The notes beneath the pieces were generated by a model that made no database searches, was not told where the DNA came from, and saw only the letters and a program-made list of their open reading frames with translations. From positions 124,001 through 188,000 of the forward strand of contig NZ_JAEKJB010000006.1 in assembly GCF_016785095.1 (NCBI RefSeq): a DNA stretch of 64,000 nt. The letters are read 5' to 3'. Source of the DNA: Alloalcanivorax marinus. GTDB taxonomy: Bacteria > Pseudomonadota > Gammaproteobacteria > Pseudomonadales > Alcanivoracaceae. The translations under genes and the position numbers were made by a program. Numbering within the stretch: the stretch's first letter is position 1; each line of letters starts with the position of its first letter. This document shows positions 18,044 through 29,674 of this stretch, one piece after another.

Positions 18044-18912
18044 CGACGCATGGCTAGCCACTCGCCTAACGCGACCAGGCCGTACAACACCAGACCAATA
18101 GCACAGAGAATCAGAATCGCGGCCAGAATCAGCGCGGTATCGGCTTGTGACGACGCGAATACGATCAGATAGCCCAGCCCTCGTTCGGCGCTGATGAATT
18201 CAGCGACGATGACGCCAATCATGGCCAGGGTAATAGCGATTTTCATGCCGCTGAAAATATACGGCACGGCATAGGGAAGGCGTACCAGGAAAAAAACCTG
18301 CCATGGCGTCGCGGTCAGTCCCTGACAAAGGCGCAGGGCGTCGCCTGGCGTGGCGCGTAAACCGGCCATCGTCGAAATCACCACGGGAAAAAACGCCATG
18401 AAGGCGGCGAACTCGATACGAGTAGTGCTTCCGATCCCCATCCAGACGACGAACAGAGGAGCCAGCGCGATTTTGGGGATCAGTTGGAAGAACACGACGA
18501 TCGGGTAAAAGGAGGCGTTCATCAACGTCGATGATGTCAATGCCAGTGCCAGTACCACGCCTCCGACGGTGGCGATGAGAAAGCTGACCATGGTTTCCAG
18601 GGTGGTTGGCCAGGCATTGGTCATCAAAGGCGAGAAGGTGGTGCGCATGCGTTCGTACACATAACTGGGCGCGGGCAGCAAACTGCGTGGAATGTCCATA
18701 TGATGGACCGTGAACTCCCAGCCGCCCAGGAACACCGTGACCACCATCAGCGGCATGAGTACGCGTTGAAGAAGTTGTACTTCCGCGGGGGTCAATGTGG
18801 GCCTTGATGGTCGTTGCGCTCGGGCATGCGCCGGCGGAACAGTCGCGCGCGCACTGCCTCGGGGCGTGCAGGGCACGGTGGAATGGTAGCCGTTGGTTTT
18901 TCCGATTCTCAT
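18034..18912 (-). CDS. ABC transporter permease (SsuC/TauC type)
   Basis: This 292-residue protein has about six membrane spans and the binding-protein-dependent permease loop (RATPGDALRLCQGLTATPWQVFFLVRLPYAVPYIFSGMKI region), where it docks on the ATPase. A longer than usual hydrophilic N-terminus (about 55 residues) precedes the first span. It is last in the importer operon and overlaps the ATPase stop by 4 bp. By family it carries nitrogen- or sulfur-containing small molecules. The substrate is set by the binding protein. Confidence 0.88.
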   Translation of the reverse strand: MRIGKTNGYHSTVPCTPRGSARATVPPAHARAQRPSRPTLTPAEVQLLQRVLMPLMVVTVFLGGWEFTVHHMDIPRSLLPAPSYVYERMRTTFSPLMTNAWPTTLETMVSFLIATVGGVVLALALTSSTLMNASFYPIVVFFQLIPKIALAPLFVVWMGIGSTTRIEFAAFMAFFPVVISTMAGLRATPGDALRLCQGLTATPWQVFFLVRLPYAVPYIFSGMKIAITLAMIGVIVAEFISAERGLGYLIVFASSQADTALILAAILILCAIGLVLYGLVALGEWLAMRRYC

Positions 18913-19703
18913 GTGGAGACATCCTCCGTGCGCTTATGCCCGCTTTGAATGTATTGTTTGAGTTCGCCACACAGCTTGTTGAATTCCGGGCTTTCCGCGA
19001 TATCGTCAGGCCGTGGTCGACCGAACGGAATTTTGATATCACACACCACTTTGGAAGGGCGGCCGCCCATCACCAACACCCGATCGGAGAGCAGAACCGC
19101 CTCACGAATGCTGTGGGTGATGAATACGCCGGTCTTCGGGTTCTTCTGCCAGATATCGAGCAGGGCAAGATTCATTTCGTCACGGGTGATGGCATCCAGG
19201 GCGCTGAACGGTTCATCCATCATCAACAGCGGGGGATCAAGAATCAGGGCGCGGCAGATTGACACCCGCTGGCGCATACCACCGGATAGCTGCGAGGGGC
19301 GGTGATTCTCGAACTTCGAAAGGCCTACCATGGCGAGCAGGTCATGCGCGCGTCGTAGATATTCGTTTCTTGGTTTTTTCAGTATTTTCACCGGGAACAG
19401 GACATTGTCCAATACCGACAGCCAGGGGAGCAGGGTGGCGTCCTGGAAGATCAGGCCCACGTCTTCCCGTGGGCCGGTCACCTGTCTGCCGCGTTCGACC
19501 ACGACGCCGTCGGTGATACTTTCCAGACCGGCAAGCATCATCATCAAGGTGGATTTTCCACAGCCACTAGGGCCGAGGATGGAGACAAAATCTCCCTCCT
19601 CGATGGACAAGGTGACGTCACTGACCGCCTCCACTGGCCCTTGGGCACTTTGGTAGGTCTTGCTGACCTGCCAGAGATCCAGGTGCTTGGCTTTGGCTGT
19701 CAT
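18909..19703 (-). CDS. ABC transporter ATP-binding protein (SsuB/TauB type)
   Basis: A 264-residue ATPase with Walker A GPSGCGKST, signature LSGGMRQR and Walker B LLMMDEPF, plus the H-loop in VFITHSIREAV. The start at MTAKAKHLD overlaps the stop of the binding-protein gene (ATGA), and its own stop overlaps the permease start. All three importer genes are therefore translationally coupled. It powers import from the periplasm. Confidence 0.93.
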   Translation of the reverse strand: MTAKAKHLDLWQVSKTYQSAQGPVEAVSDVTLSIEEGDFVSILGPSGCGKSTLMMMLAGLESITDGVVVERGRQVTGPREDVGLIFQDATLLPWLSVLDNVLFPVKILKKPRNEYLRRAHDLLAMVGLSKFENHRPSQLSGGMRQRVSICRALILDPPLLMMDEPFSALDAITRDEMNLALLDIWQKNPKTGVFITHSIREAVLLSDRVLVMGGRPSKVVCDIKIPFGRPRPDDIAESPEFNKLCGELKQYIQSGHKRTEDVST

Positions 19704-20809
19704 GCCGCGCCTCCGGACAGCATCGCCGGGAAGGCGGCACTGTAATCCTTGACCTGCTTCCACTCCCCGGCACTGAGGGTGGTGGAGCCGATGAAACGGT
19801 TGGTGAACAGCACCTCGGGATCAGGACGTTTGGCGGATTCCGGTGCCGCGTATTGCATGATCAGATCGGTCATCTCGGCGACGCGGTCCAGATCGCTATA
19901 GCCCAGGGCGTGGTCCATGGCTTCAGGATAGGGCAGTGATGCCAACATGAAGCCCATGCTCAGGCGTACGTTTTCCTTGCCCGCTTCGCTCAGCGCCAGT
20001 TGAGGTTGTTTTTCGAGCAGAATGTCGGCGGCTTTTTGCGGGTCCCGGGCGGTGAAGGCAAGGGCCTCCAGCAGGGCGTCGCAAACGTCTTCGCACAATT
20101 GTGGGTCGCTTTCCAGAACTTCCGGGCGGGTCACGATGTTGTTGGAGTAGAACGACATGCCGTAATCGCTCAACAGCATGGCGCGGGTCTCCACACCGAG
20201 GCCCTTCGCCACCGCGTAGGAGCTGCTGGTGACACAGTAAGAAGCGTCCACTTTACGCTCCACCAGCAGCCGCTCAAGGATGCGCGGATCGGCCTGAACG
20301 ATTTCCACATCCTCCGGTTTAATCCCGGCCTTCAGCGCGAAGGCCTTCCAAAGCGGAAACTCCACGGATGAGGGCACGCCGCCCATGCGTTTGCCGACCA
20401 GGTCCTTGGCGGTCTTGATGGGTGAGTCGGCTCTTACCAGCGCGCCCAGATAGGCTTCATAGTTGGTGGTGCCCAGGGCCACCAACGGCAGGCCGGTGGC
20501 GGCGGAAAGGATGGTTGAGCTAGCGGAAACCAAACCAAAGTCGAACTGCTTGTTGGCGATCGACTGCGCGGCCGCCAGCGAGCCATGCCCGCGTGTTACT
20601 TCCGCTTCGATTCCCCGTTTTTTGAACATGCCCTGATCCTGTGCCACATAGGCATAGGCGGTGGCGCCCTGCGGTAGCCAGGGGAGAGTAAACTTGATGT
20701 TTCGTGTTTTTTTGGCGAGCACCGCGGGTGCCATCGCCACGGCGCCGGCCGCGGCCGCGCCTTTCAAAAAAGTACGACGATCGAGTTTAAGACCTTCTTT
20801 ACTGGACAT
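19700..20809 (-). CDS. NMT1/THI5-like ABC substrate-binding protein with Tat signal
   Basis: A 369-residue periplasmic protein with a twin-arginine signal (LDRRTFLKGAAAAGAVAM, cut near AVLA). The fold is of the NMT1/THI5 type: FTLPWLPQGATAYAYVAQDQ, then GMFKKRGIEAEVTRGHGSLA. Relatives bind pyrimidine, thiamine-precursor, riboflavin, sulfonate or aromatic ligands. Together with a pyridine-oxygenase-like enzyme across the divergent promoter, an N-heterocycle or aromatic acid is a reasonable guess, but the ligand cannot be read from sequence. The 230-bp region upstream is shared with the aspartate-dehydrogenase-like gene. Confidence 0.87.
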   Translation of the reverse strand: MSSKEGLKLDRRTFLKGAAAAGAVAMAPAVLAKKTRNIKFTLPWLPQGATAYAYVAQDQGMFKKRGIEAEVTRGHGSLAAAQSIANKQFDFGLVSASSTILSAATGLPLVALGTTNYEAYLGALVRADSPIKTAKDLVGKRMGGVPSSVEFPLWKAFALKAGIKPEDVEIVQADPRILERLLVERKVDASYCVTSSSYAVAKGLGVETRAMLLSDYGMSFYSNNIVTRPEVLESDPQLCEDVCDALLEALAFTARDPQKAADILLEKQPQLALSEAGKENVRLSMGFMLASLPYPEAMDHALGYSDLDRVAEMTDLIMQYAAPESAKRPDPEVLFTNRFIGSTTLSAGEWKQVKDYSAAFPAMLSGGAA

Positions 20810-21039
20810 GCTGGTTCACTCCGTTGCAGGGAACGGCCACAGGGCCTGGATGATTTTTATGCAAGATATGGGCACAGAATCATGGGCGGCAAATGATTAA
20901 TCGGGCCCTGATGCATGAGTCTTAATCAGGCATGACGGATGACTTGAATGAATGCATGGCGGGGAAAAAAGTCGTTTGTTCGAAGCCGCCCTGTTTCGTC
21001 ACCATCCGCTCCATGAATCATTCAGGGCGGAGAGCCGAT

Positions 21040-21864
21040 ATGACATTGAACAACCACGCCGGTGTGATCAGAGTGGGAATCGCCGGGTTGGGAACCGTGG
21101 GACGGGACGTGGCGACCGCCCTGAATGGAAGGGTCCCTGGCGTGGCGCTGAGCGCGGTGTCGGCGCGTAACGTGGAAGCGGCCCGAGACTGGCTGCGGGA
21201 AGCGGGGCTGGACGTGCCGGTGGTGGGCATCGATCAGTTGGAACCCCACTGTGACGTGGTCATCGAGTGCGCGCCATCCGCGTTGATGCGGCGCCTGGCC
21301 GAGCCGGTACTGCGTGCCGGTAAGAAGCTGGTGGTACTCAGTTCCGGGGCCATGCTCGACAATATGGATCTGATCGAACTGGCCGATCGGCACGGTGCGC
21401 GGATTATCGTACCCACCGGTGCCTTGTTGGGGCTGGATGCGGTCAAAGCCGCGGCCGAGGGCCGCATAGAGTCGGTGAAAATGGTGTCGCGCAAGCCCGT
21501 GGAGGGATTTCGCGGGGCGCCATTCCTGGTCGCCAATGGCATCGATATAGAAGGGATAGACGTTCCCAAACGCCTGTTTTCCGGCAAGGCCCGCGAGGCG
21601 GCCACCGGCTTTCCCGCCAATCTGAACGTGGCGATTTCCCTGTCGCTGGCGGGCATCGGCGTTGACCAGACCCAACTGGAGATCTGGGCGGACCCGACCA
21701 TTCAACGCAACACCCATACCATTACGGTGGTTTCAGACAGCGCTTTGTTCTCCATGACCATCGAGAACATCCCCACCAGTAATCCGAAGACCGGGCGGAT
21801 CACGGCACAGAGCGTGCTTGCCGTATTGCGACAGATGACCGCCCCGATGCGGGTAGGCACCTGA
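21040..21864 (+). CDS. aspartate-dehydrogenase-like (NadX/DUF108) protein
   Basis: This 274-residue protein has an N-terminal Rossmann fold (GIAGLGTVGRDVA) and the aspartate dehydrogenase C-terminal domain (ANLNVAISLSLAGIG, then ADPTIQRNTHTI). True NadX oxidises L-aspartate to iminoaspartate for NAD synthesis. No nadA or nadC is adjacent; instead it heads an operon with a ring monooxygenase. It may act on a catabolic amino or imino acid, perhaps releasing ring nitrogen. I chose the ATG after GGAGAG; earlier in-frame starts lie in the divergent promoter. Confidence 0.83.
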   Translation: MTLNNHAGVIRVGIAGLGTVGRDVATALNGRVPGVALSAVSARNVEAARDWLREAGLDVPVVGIDQLEPHCDVVIECAPSALMRRLAEPVLRAGKKLVVLSSGAMLDNMDLIELADRHGARIIVPTGALLGLDAVKAAAEGRIESVKMVSRKPVEGFRGAPFLVANGIDIEGIDVPKRLFSGKAREAATGFPANLNVAISLSLAGIGVDQTQLEIWADPTIQRNTHTITVVSDSALFSMTIENIPTSNPKTGRITAQSVLAVLRQMTAPMRVGT

Positions 21865-21904
21865 AAACATCGCTCACCCCCGAAGACCCAAGGAGAAAAC
21901 GATC

Positions 21905-23026
21905 ATGAGTGAAACAAGACACGCGGAAATCGCCGGCGCGGGCTTCGCCGGCCTGGCCAGCGCCATCGCCCTGAAACAGCGCGGCTGGTCGGTACGGGTG
22001 CACGAAAGCAGCCCGGAACTGCGTGCGTTCGGTGCCGGCATCTATATTTGGGACAATGGTCTGCACGTGCTCGATTCCCTGGGCGCCTACCAACAGGTGC
22101 TCGATGGTGCCTTCGCGGCACCGGCGTACGAAACGCGCACCAACGGAGAGCGGCTTTCCTACCAGCGTATCAACCAGCCGGGCTATCGCCGTTTGCTGAC
22201 CATGACCCGGCAACATCTTTATGAGGCCATGCTGGACTCGGCCCGGCGCCACGACATCGAGATCGTTACCCGTTCGGAGGTGGTGGCGGCGGACCCGGAA
22301 GGGCGCTTGAAGGTGGCCGGCGGTCGCTGGTTCGAAGCTGATCTGGTGATCGGCGCCGACGGCGTCAAATCAAAGGTGCGCGACTCCCTGGATATCCCCT
22401 TGGAGCGGCAGCGCTATCACGACGGCCTGACCCGGGTGCTGGCGCCGCGCGGACCGCTCAAGGGGGTTGATTGGGACAACGTGATCGATTTCTGGCACAA
22501 GGGCGAGGATGGGCGAACCCTGCGCATTCTCTATACGCCGTGTAGCGAGGACACCTTGTACATGGCGATGATGGCGGGGCTTGACGACCACGAAGCGGCG
22601 GCCATTCCGGTTAACCCCACCCCCTGGGTGGAGGCTTTCCCGGGCCTGCGTCCGGCTCTCGAGAGTCTGGGTGACCGGGGGCGTTACGATCTCTACGAAA
22701 AAACCGTTTTGAAGGAATGGGCTATCGGCAAGGTGGCCGTGGTGGGCGATTCCGCCCATGCCATGCCCCCGACCCTGGCGCAGGGCGCCGGCTGCGCGAT
22801 GATGAACGCGCTGGGCCTGGCGGTGGCGATGGAGGAAAGCGATACCGTGGAGGAGGGGCTGGCCTTGTGGCAACGGCGCGAACGGCCGCTTACCGACCAT
22901 ACCCAGGGCCGGGCGGCGGAGCTGGCCGCATCCCGGGAACTGGCCCATGGCATGTCCTGGTCGGATACTGATATGCGTGCCGCCGGGCATCTGCCCACCG
23001 GCACTTCCGCCGCGTTCAGCGCCTAG
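21905..23026 (+). CDS. FAD-dependent aromatic-ring monooxygenase resembling MHPCO
   Basis: The 373-residue protein is a class A flavoprotein monooxygenase: GAGFAG (11-16) for the FAD ADP moiety, GADGVKSKVR (DG motif) and VVGDSAHAMPP (GD motif). AIALKQRGWSVRVHE and ELRAFGAGIYIWDNG closely resemble, from memory, 2-methyl-3-hydroxypyridine-5-carboxylate oxygenase, which hydroxylates and opens a pyridine ring, and the length is near-identical. It may therefore attack an N-heteroaromatic acid, or be a relative hydroxylating a benzenoid acid. It lies 40 bp after the aspartate-dehydrogenase-like gene and 9 bp before the next gene. Confidence 0.85.
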   Translation: MSETRHAEIAGAGFAGLASAIALKQRGWSVRVHESSPELRAFGAGIYIWDNGLHVLDSLGAYQQVLDGAFAAPAYETRTNGERLSYQRINQPGYRRLLTMTRQHLYEAMLDSARRHDIEIVTRSEVVAADPEGRLKVAGGRWFEADLVIGADGVKSKVRDSLDIPLERQRYHDGLTRVLAPRGPLKGVDWDNVIDFWHKGEDGRTLRILYTPCSEDTLYMAMMAGLDDHEAAAIPVNPTPWVEAFPGLRPALESLGDRGRYDLYEKTVLKEWAIGKVAVVGDSAHAMPPTLAQGAGCAMMNALGLAVAMEESDTVEEGLALWQRRERPLTDHTQGRAAELAASRELAHGMSWSDTDMRAAGHLPTGTSAAFSA

Positions 23027-23035
23027 GAGCCGGTG

Positions 23036-24022
23036 ATGCCCGTTTGCCTGATCGCTGAACCGATCCACCCGGTGGCCACCGAGAAACTGGAGCAGGGCGG
23101 CGTTACCGTGCGCGCCGCCTCCAGCCCTCGCCTGGAGACCATCGCCAACGAACTGACCGACGTGGATGCGATCATCGTCCGTGACGCGCTGCCGGCCGCG
23201 GCCATGGATTTGGCGCCACGCCTGGCGATCATCGCCAACCATGGTACCGGCACCAATGCGGTGGATGTGGCCCATGCCCACCGGCTCGGTATTCCGGTGG
23301 CCTATACGCCGACCAGCAATGTCCGCTCGGTGGCCGAGCACACCATCATGCTGATGCTCGCCGCTCTGCGTCGGGTGGTGCCCGCCGATGAGGCCACGCG
23401 CGCCGCCGACACCCGTTTCCGCTATGACCAGCCGATCCACTCGGTGTATGAGAAGACCCTGGCGGTGATCGGCTTCGGTCATGTCGGCAAGCTGGTGATC
23501 GCCATGGCCCGTGAGTTTGGCATGCGGGTGCGGGTGTTCTCGCCCAGCGCCGACCCGGATGAAGTCCGAGCCTATGGCGTGGAATACCACTCGACCCTGG
23601 CCAGTGCACTGGACGGCGTCGATGTGGTGACCCTGCACCGCCCCCTGCGCGACGACACCCGGCACACCCTGAATCGCGAGAATCTGGCGCTGCTGCCGCC
23701 CTCGGCGGTGGTGATCAACACCTCCCGGGGCGGGCTGATCGACGAGCAGGCCCTGGCACAAGCACTTCGCGACAAACGCCTGTTCGCGGCGGGGCTGGAT
23801 GTGCTCGATCAGGAACCGATGGCGCCGGATTCGCCGCTGGCGGGGCTGGATAACGTGGTGTTTACCCCGCACATGGCCGGGTCCAGTCAGGAGGCCCTGC
23901 TGAAAACCGCGTTGCAATGCGCCGACCATGTGCTCAATGCCCTGAGTGGGCGCCGCCCTTCCGCCTTGGTGGACCCGGACGTGTGGCAGCGTCGCCGCTT
24001 CCCCTATGTGAGCACCTTCTGA
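23036..24022 (+). CDS. D-isomer 2-hydroxyacid dehydrogenase
   Basis: A 328-residue protein of the D-2-hydroxyacid dehydrogenase family. It has the NAD Rossmann motif VIGFGHVGK, the substrate Arg in NTSRGGLIDEQAL, the conserved Glu in LDVLDQEPM and the catalytic His in TPHMAGSS. NHGTGTNAVDVAHA is typical of the phosphoglycerate-dehydrogenase branch. In this operon it probably interconverts a 2-oxo and 2-hydroxy acid late in the pathway rather than making serine. ATG 23036 is preferred to the GTG one codon earlier, because GGAG lies 9 bp upstream. Confidence 0.88.
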   Translation: MPVCLIAEPIHPVATEKLEQGGVTVRAASSPRLETIANELTDVDAIIVRDALPAAAMDLAPRLAIIANHGTGTNAVDVAHAHRLGIPVAYTPTSNVRSVAEHTIMLMLAALRRVVPADEATRAADTRFRYDQPIHSVYEKTLAVIGFGHVGKLVIAMAREFGMRVRVFSPSADPDEVRAYGVEYHSTLASALDGVDVVTLHRPLRDDTRHTLNRENLALLPPSAVVINTSRGGLIDEQALAQALRDKRLFAAGLDVLDQEPMAPDSPLAGLDNVVFTPHMAGSSQEALLKTALQCADHVLNALSGRRPSALVDPDVWQRRRFPYVSTF

Positions 24023-24057
24023 GCCGACCCTTAAGAACCACCAAAAAAGGAAACGTT

Positions 24058-24480
24058 ATGGCACTGCAACCTTTTCATTTGGCGATCCCGGTGCACGACC
24101 TGGCCCTCGCGCGCCATTTCTATGGCACCGTCTTCGGGTGCTCGGAGGGTCGCAGCAGCGATCATTGGGTGGATTTCGATTTTTTCGGCCACCAACTGGT
24201 GATCCATTACCAGGCGCCGGCGCCCGCCCATCCGGCGGCCACCAGCGGCGTGGGCGATCATGACGTGCCGGTGCCGCATTTCGGCGTGGTGTTGAGCTGG
24301 GAGGGCTGGGAGACACTGGCGGCCCGGTTGCGCGAACAGGGCGTACGTTTCGAGATCGAGCCCTGTATCCGCTTTGCCGGGCAGGTCGGCGAGCAGGGCA
24401 CCATGTTCCTTTACGATCCCTGTGGTAACGCGCTGGAGTTCAAGTGCTTCAAGGATATTGACCAGCTTTTCGCCCGTTGA
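24058..24480 (+). CDS. VOC-superfamily (glyoxalase/dioxygenase fold) protein
   Basis: A 140-residue protein with two beta-alpha-beta-beta-beta units. It has possible metal ligands in FHLAIPVHD (His), the HQLVIHY/HFGVVL region (His) and GNALEFKCF (Glu), as in glyoxalase I and extradiol dioxygenases. It could be an isomerase, lyase or small dioxygenase for a pathway intermediate. AAAGGAAACGTT precedes the ATG. It ends the rightward operon; the gene that follows is on the other strand. Confidence 0.85.
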   Translation: MALQPFHLAIPVHDLALARHFYGTVFGCSEGRSSDHWVDFDFFGHQLVIHYQAPAPAHPAATSGVGDHDVPVPHFGVVLSWEGWETLAARLREQGVRFEIEPCIRFAGQVGEQGTMFLYDPCGNALEFKCFKDIDQLFAR

Positions 24481-24505
24481 GCGGCTCCGTCACGGCGGTC
24501 GGACG

Positions 24506-25321
24506 TCAGTCCGCCGCCGGCCACACCACGGGAAACAGGTCCGAGTCCATCGGGTCGCCATCGCGCAGACCCGGATCGCGGATTGGCCGGGTCACGTTCG
24601 GGTGCTCCCGGTACGTCACGTCATCCCCCATCCAGCGAGTGGAAATTACCCGGCGCCGGCGCTTGCCATGGCGGTTGCCGCTGGCGCCATGCACGGCCAT
24701 GGCGTGAAAGGCGATGCAGTCGCCGGGCTCCACATGCTCCCAGGTCAGCACCGGGTAGCGCTCCGGGTCGGCGTCAATGTCCGGTAACGGGGCAAGCTCG
24801 GAGGCGTAATCGGTCTTGAACTGGAAATCCGGCGCCCGAAAATGCGTCGGCCAGCGGTGTGAGCCGCGCACGAAGCGCAGCATGCCGCCATCCAGGTCCA
24901 CCGGGTCCAGCGCCACCCACAGCGAGCACAGCTGGTCACCGCGTACACACCAGTAAGGCAGGTCCTGATGCCAGGGCGTGGGCGCCTCGGAACCGGGCTC
25001 CTTGACCAGTAAATGATCATAGAACAGTCGCGTTCGGGTGGCCCCCATCAGCCGCGCCGCGATCGCGCCGCCCGGGCCGCTCAGGACATAGTCGTGGAAT
25101 CCAGCGTCGAAGGTCCACATATAGCGGTCCCCATGGAAGGTTCCCGCATGGCTGCTTTTCCCATAGCGGGTACCGAGCGGGCCCGGCTGCTCCAGGTTGC
25201 GCCGCACCGCATCGCGCAGCGGTTCCACCCAGTCGCTGAACAGGCCGGGCAGGTGCACGGCTCCGTCTTCCTGGTAACGCGCTACCTCGGTGTCGGAAAT
25301 CAGGGGTGAGCATGCTGGCAT
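24506..25321 (-). CDS. phytanoyl-CoA dioxygenase (PhyH) family protein
   Basis: A 271-residue Fe(II)/2-oxoglutarate dioxygenase. The HxD iron motif is in PTPWHQDLPYW, the distal His in AVHGASGN, and a downstream Arg in RRVISTRW would bind 2-oxoglutarate. The family hydroxylates aliphatic or cyclic carboxylates and amines. I start it at MPACSPLIS, which has GGAGG 5 bp upstream, rather than 8 codons earlier. It converges on the VOC gene and is divergent from alaS. Whether it works with the island is unknown. Confidence 0.85.
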   Translation of the reverse strand: MPACSPLISDTEVARYQEDGAVHLPGLFSDWVEPLRDAVRRNLEQPGPLGTRYGKSSHAGTFHGDRYMWTFDAGFHDYVLSGPGGAIAARLMGATRTRLFYDHLLVKEPGSEAPTPWHQDLPYWCVRGDQLCSLWVALDPVDLDGGMLRFVRGSHRWPTHFRAPDFQFKTDYASELAPLPDIDADPERYPVLTWEHVEPGDCIAFHAMAVHGASGNRHGKRRRRVISTRWMGDDVTYREHPNVTRPIRDPGLRDGDPMDSDLFPVVWPAAD

Positions 25322-25503
25322 GGGGCCTCCGGGTGTGAATGACATGCTGGAATTCAGACAGTCCGGGCCAGCGCCGACAAACGATTATTCCGTCGCCGTG
25401 CCATGACTTTGGCTTATCCGTGGCCAGCCCCATCGCCCATCGCAACGATCCCGGGACAACGCTATACTGCCGTTCCCCAATTTCCGGTAAGTGTTTGTTC
25501 CGT

Positions 25504-28101
<2,598 letters not shown>

Positions 28102-28112
28102 AAACCCATCGC

Positions 28113-28190
28113 GGCGCGCGGAATCGCGGTCGGACCACCGCTCCTACGGTGCCTTTAACCCGGTAGGAGCGGTGGTTCCACCGCGATCCT
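28113..28190. repeat. REP-like inverted repeat (BIME variant)
   Basis: ATCGCGGTCGGACCACCGCT followed by CCTAC faces GTAGGAGCGGTGGTTCCACC followed by GCGAT, about 15 bp away. It is a variant of the REP element at 9181 with GGTGGTTCCACC in the stem. It fills the alaS-lysC gap and may terminate alaS. Confidence 0.78.
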
Positions 28191-28262
28191 CCGCCCCTTC
28201 ACATGAAACCCCGGCGCGAAAATGCTATTCTTTCGCGCCCCTTTTTGCAGAAAAAGTCATTT

Positions 28263-29489
28263 ATGGCACTCATCGTTCAGAAATACGGCGGCACCTCGGT
28301 TGGTACCGTCGAACGCATCCAGGCCGTCGCCGAACGGGTGGCGCGCTTCCAGGAACGGGGGGATCAGGTGGTCGTGGTGGTCTCCGCCATGAGCGGCGAA
28401 ACCAACCGCCTGATCGAGCTGGCCAATGGTGTTTCCGACAATCCCAGCACCCGGGAAATGGACGTGCTGGTGTCCACCGGCGAGCAGGTCACCATTGCTC
28501 TGTTGTCCATGGCGCTGCACCAGCGCGGCGTCGACGCCCGTTCCTACACTGGCTGGCAGGTGCCGATCCGCACCGATCACAGCCACTCCAAGGCCCGCAT
28601 CGAGGACATCGACGAGAACAAGATGCGCGGCGACCTGAATGCCGGTCGCGTGGTGGTGGTCGCCGGTTTCCAGGGCATCGACGACGACGGCAACATCACC
28701 ACCCTGGGACGGGGTGGCTCCGACACTACCGCCGTGGCCCTGGCCGCCGCGCTGAAGGCCGATGAATGCCAGATCTACACCGACGTGGACGGCGTCTACA
28801 CCACTGATCCCCGGGTGGTCGACAACGCCCGCCGTCTGGACAAGATCACCTTCGAGGAAATGCTGGAAATGGCCAGCCTCGGTTCCAAGGTGTTGCAGAT
28901 CCGTTCGGTGGAATTCGCCGGCAAATACAATGTGCCGCTGCGCGTACTGTCCAGTTTTCAGGAGGGCCCGGGCACCCTCATTACCGTCGACGACGAGGTG
29001 GATATGGAAAAGCCGGTTATCTCTGGCATTGCTTTTACCCGTGATGAAGCAAAGATCACCGTGCGCGGTGCCCCGGACACCCCGGGCATCGCCTTCAAGA
29101 TTCTCGGCCCGGTGAGCGACGCCAACATCGAGGTGGACATGATTGTGCAGAACGTGGGTGCCGACGGCGCCACGGACTTCACCTTCACCGTGCACCGCAA
29201 CGATTTCGCCAAGGCCAAGGAGGCCCTCAAGAAGGCCGCCGAGGAACTGGGTAACCCGGAAATCATCGGTGACGACAAGATCGCCAAGATTTCCCTGGTG
29301 GGTGTGGGCATGCGCTCCCACGCCGGCGTGGCCAGCAAGATGTTCGAGACCCTGGCCGCCGAGGGCGTCAACATCACCATGATTTCCACGTCCGAGATTA
29401 AAGTCTCCGTGGTGGTCGCCGAGAAGTATCTGGAACTGGCCGTGCGCGCGCTGCACCAGGCCTTCGAACTGGACCAGCCGGCGGCCTGA
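28263..29489 (+). CDS. lysC: aspartate kinase
   Basis: A 408-residue aspartokinase. It has the N-terminal kinase domain ([25 protein letters not shown]) and two C-terminal ACT domains (about 265-405; [18 protein letters not shown] and [14 protein letters not shown]). It phosphorylates L-aspartate for lysine, threonine and methionine synthesis and is probably inhibited by lysine and threonine. The start at [10 protein letters not shown] is the family norm. No lysine riboswitch is evident in the short upstream region. Confidence 0.98.
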   Translation: MALIVQKYGGTSVGTVERIQAVAERVARFQERGDQVVVVVSAMSGETNRLIELANGVSDNPSTREMDVLVSTGEQVTIALLSMALHQRGVDARSYTGWQVPIRTDHSHSKARIEDIDENKMRGDLNAGRVVVVAGFQGIDDDGNITTLGRGGSDTTAVALAAALKADECQIYTDVDGVYTTDPRVVDNARRLDKITFEEMLEMASLGSKVLQIRSVEFAGKYNVPLRVLSSFQEGPGTLITVDDEVDMEKPVISGIAFTRDEAKITVRGAPDTPGIAFKILGPVSDANIEVDMIVQNVGADGATDFTFTVHRNDFAKAKEALKKAAEELGNPEIIGDDKIAKISLVGVGMRSHAGVASKMFETLAAEGVNITMISTSEIKVSVVVAEKYLELAVRALHQAFELDQPAA

Positions 29490-29674
29490 TGGCCCCGTCG
29501 CGCCGGCCGCCAGGGCGGTCGGCGCCGGATTCCCGGAGGCGGGAAGACTTTGCCGGTTCGTTGCTGCATAATGCGGCCTTCGTACCCCGGTGCGAGTGAG
29601 GGATTCGCATGATAACGACCGAGGTGCGATAACGCGCTCACTGAATAATCTGATGGACCCAGGAGGGATTTTCC

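Noticed and set aside
24058..24480. Fosfomycin or bleomycin resistance role for the VOC protein
   Set aside because: Its place at the end of a catabolic operon and the absence of resistance-family motifs make a pathway enzyme more likely.
28102..28262. Lysine riboswitch before lysC
   Set aside because: The space is only 161 bp and is filled by a REP-like repeat. I see none of the lysine riboswitch core motifs.
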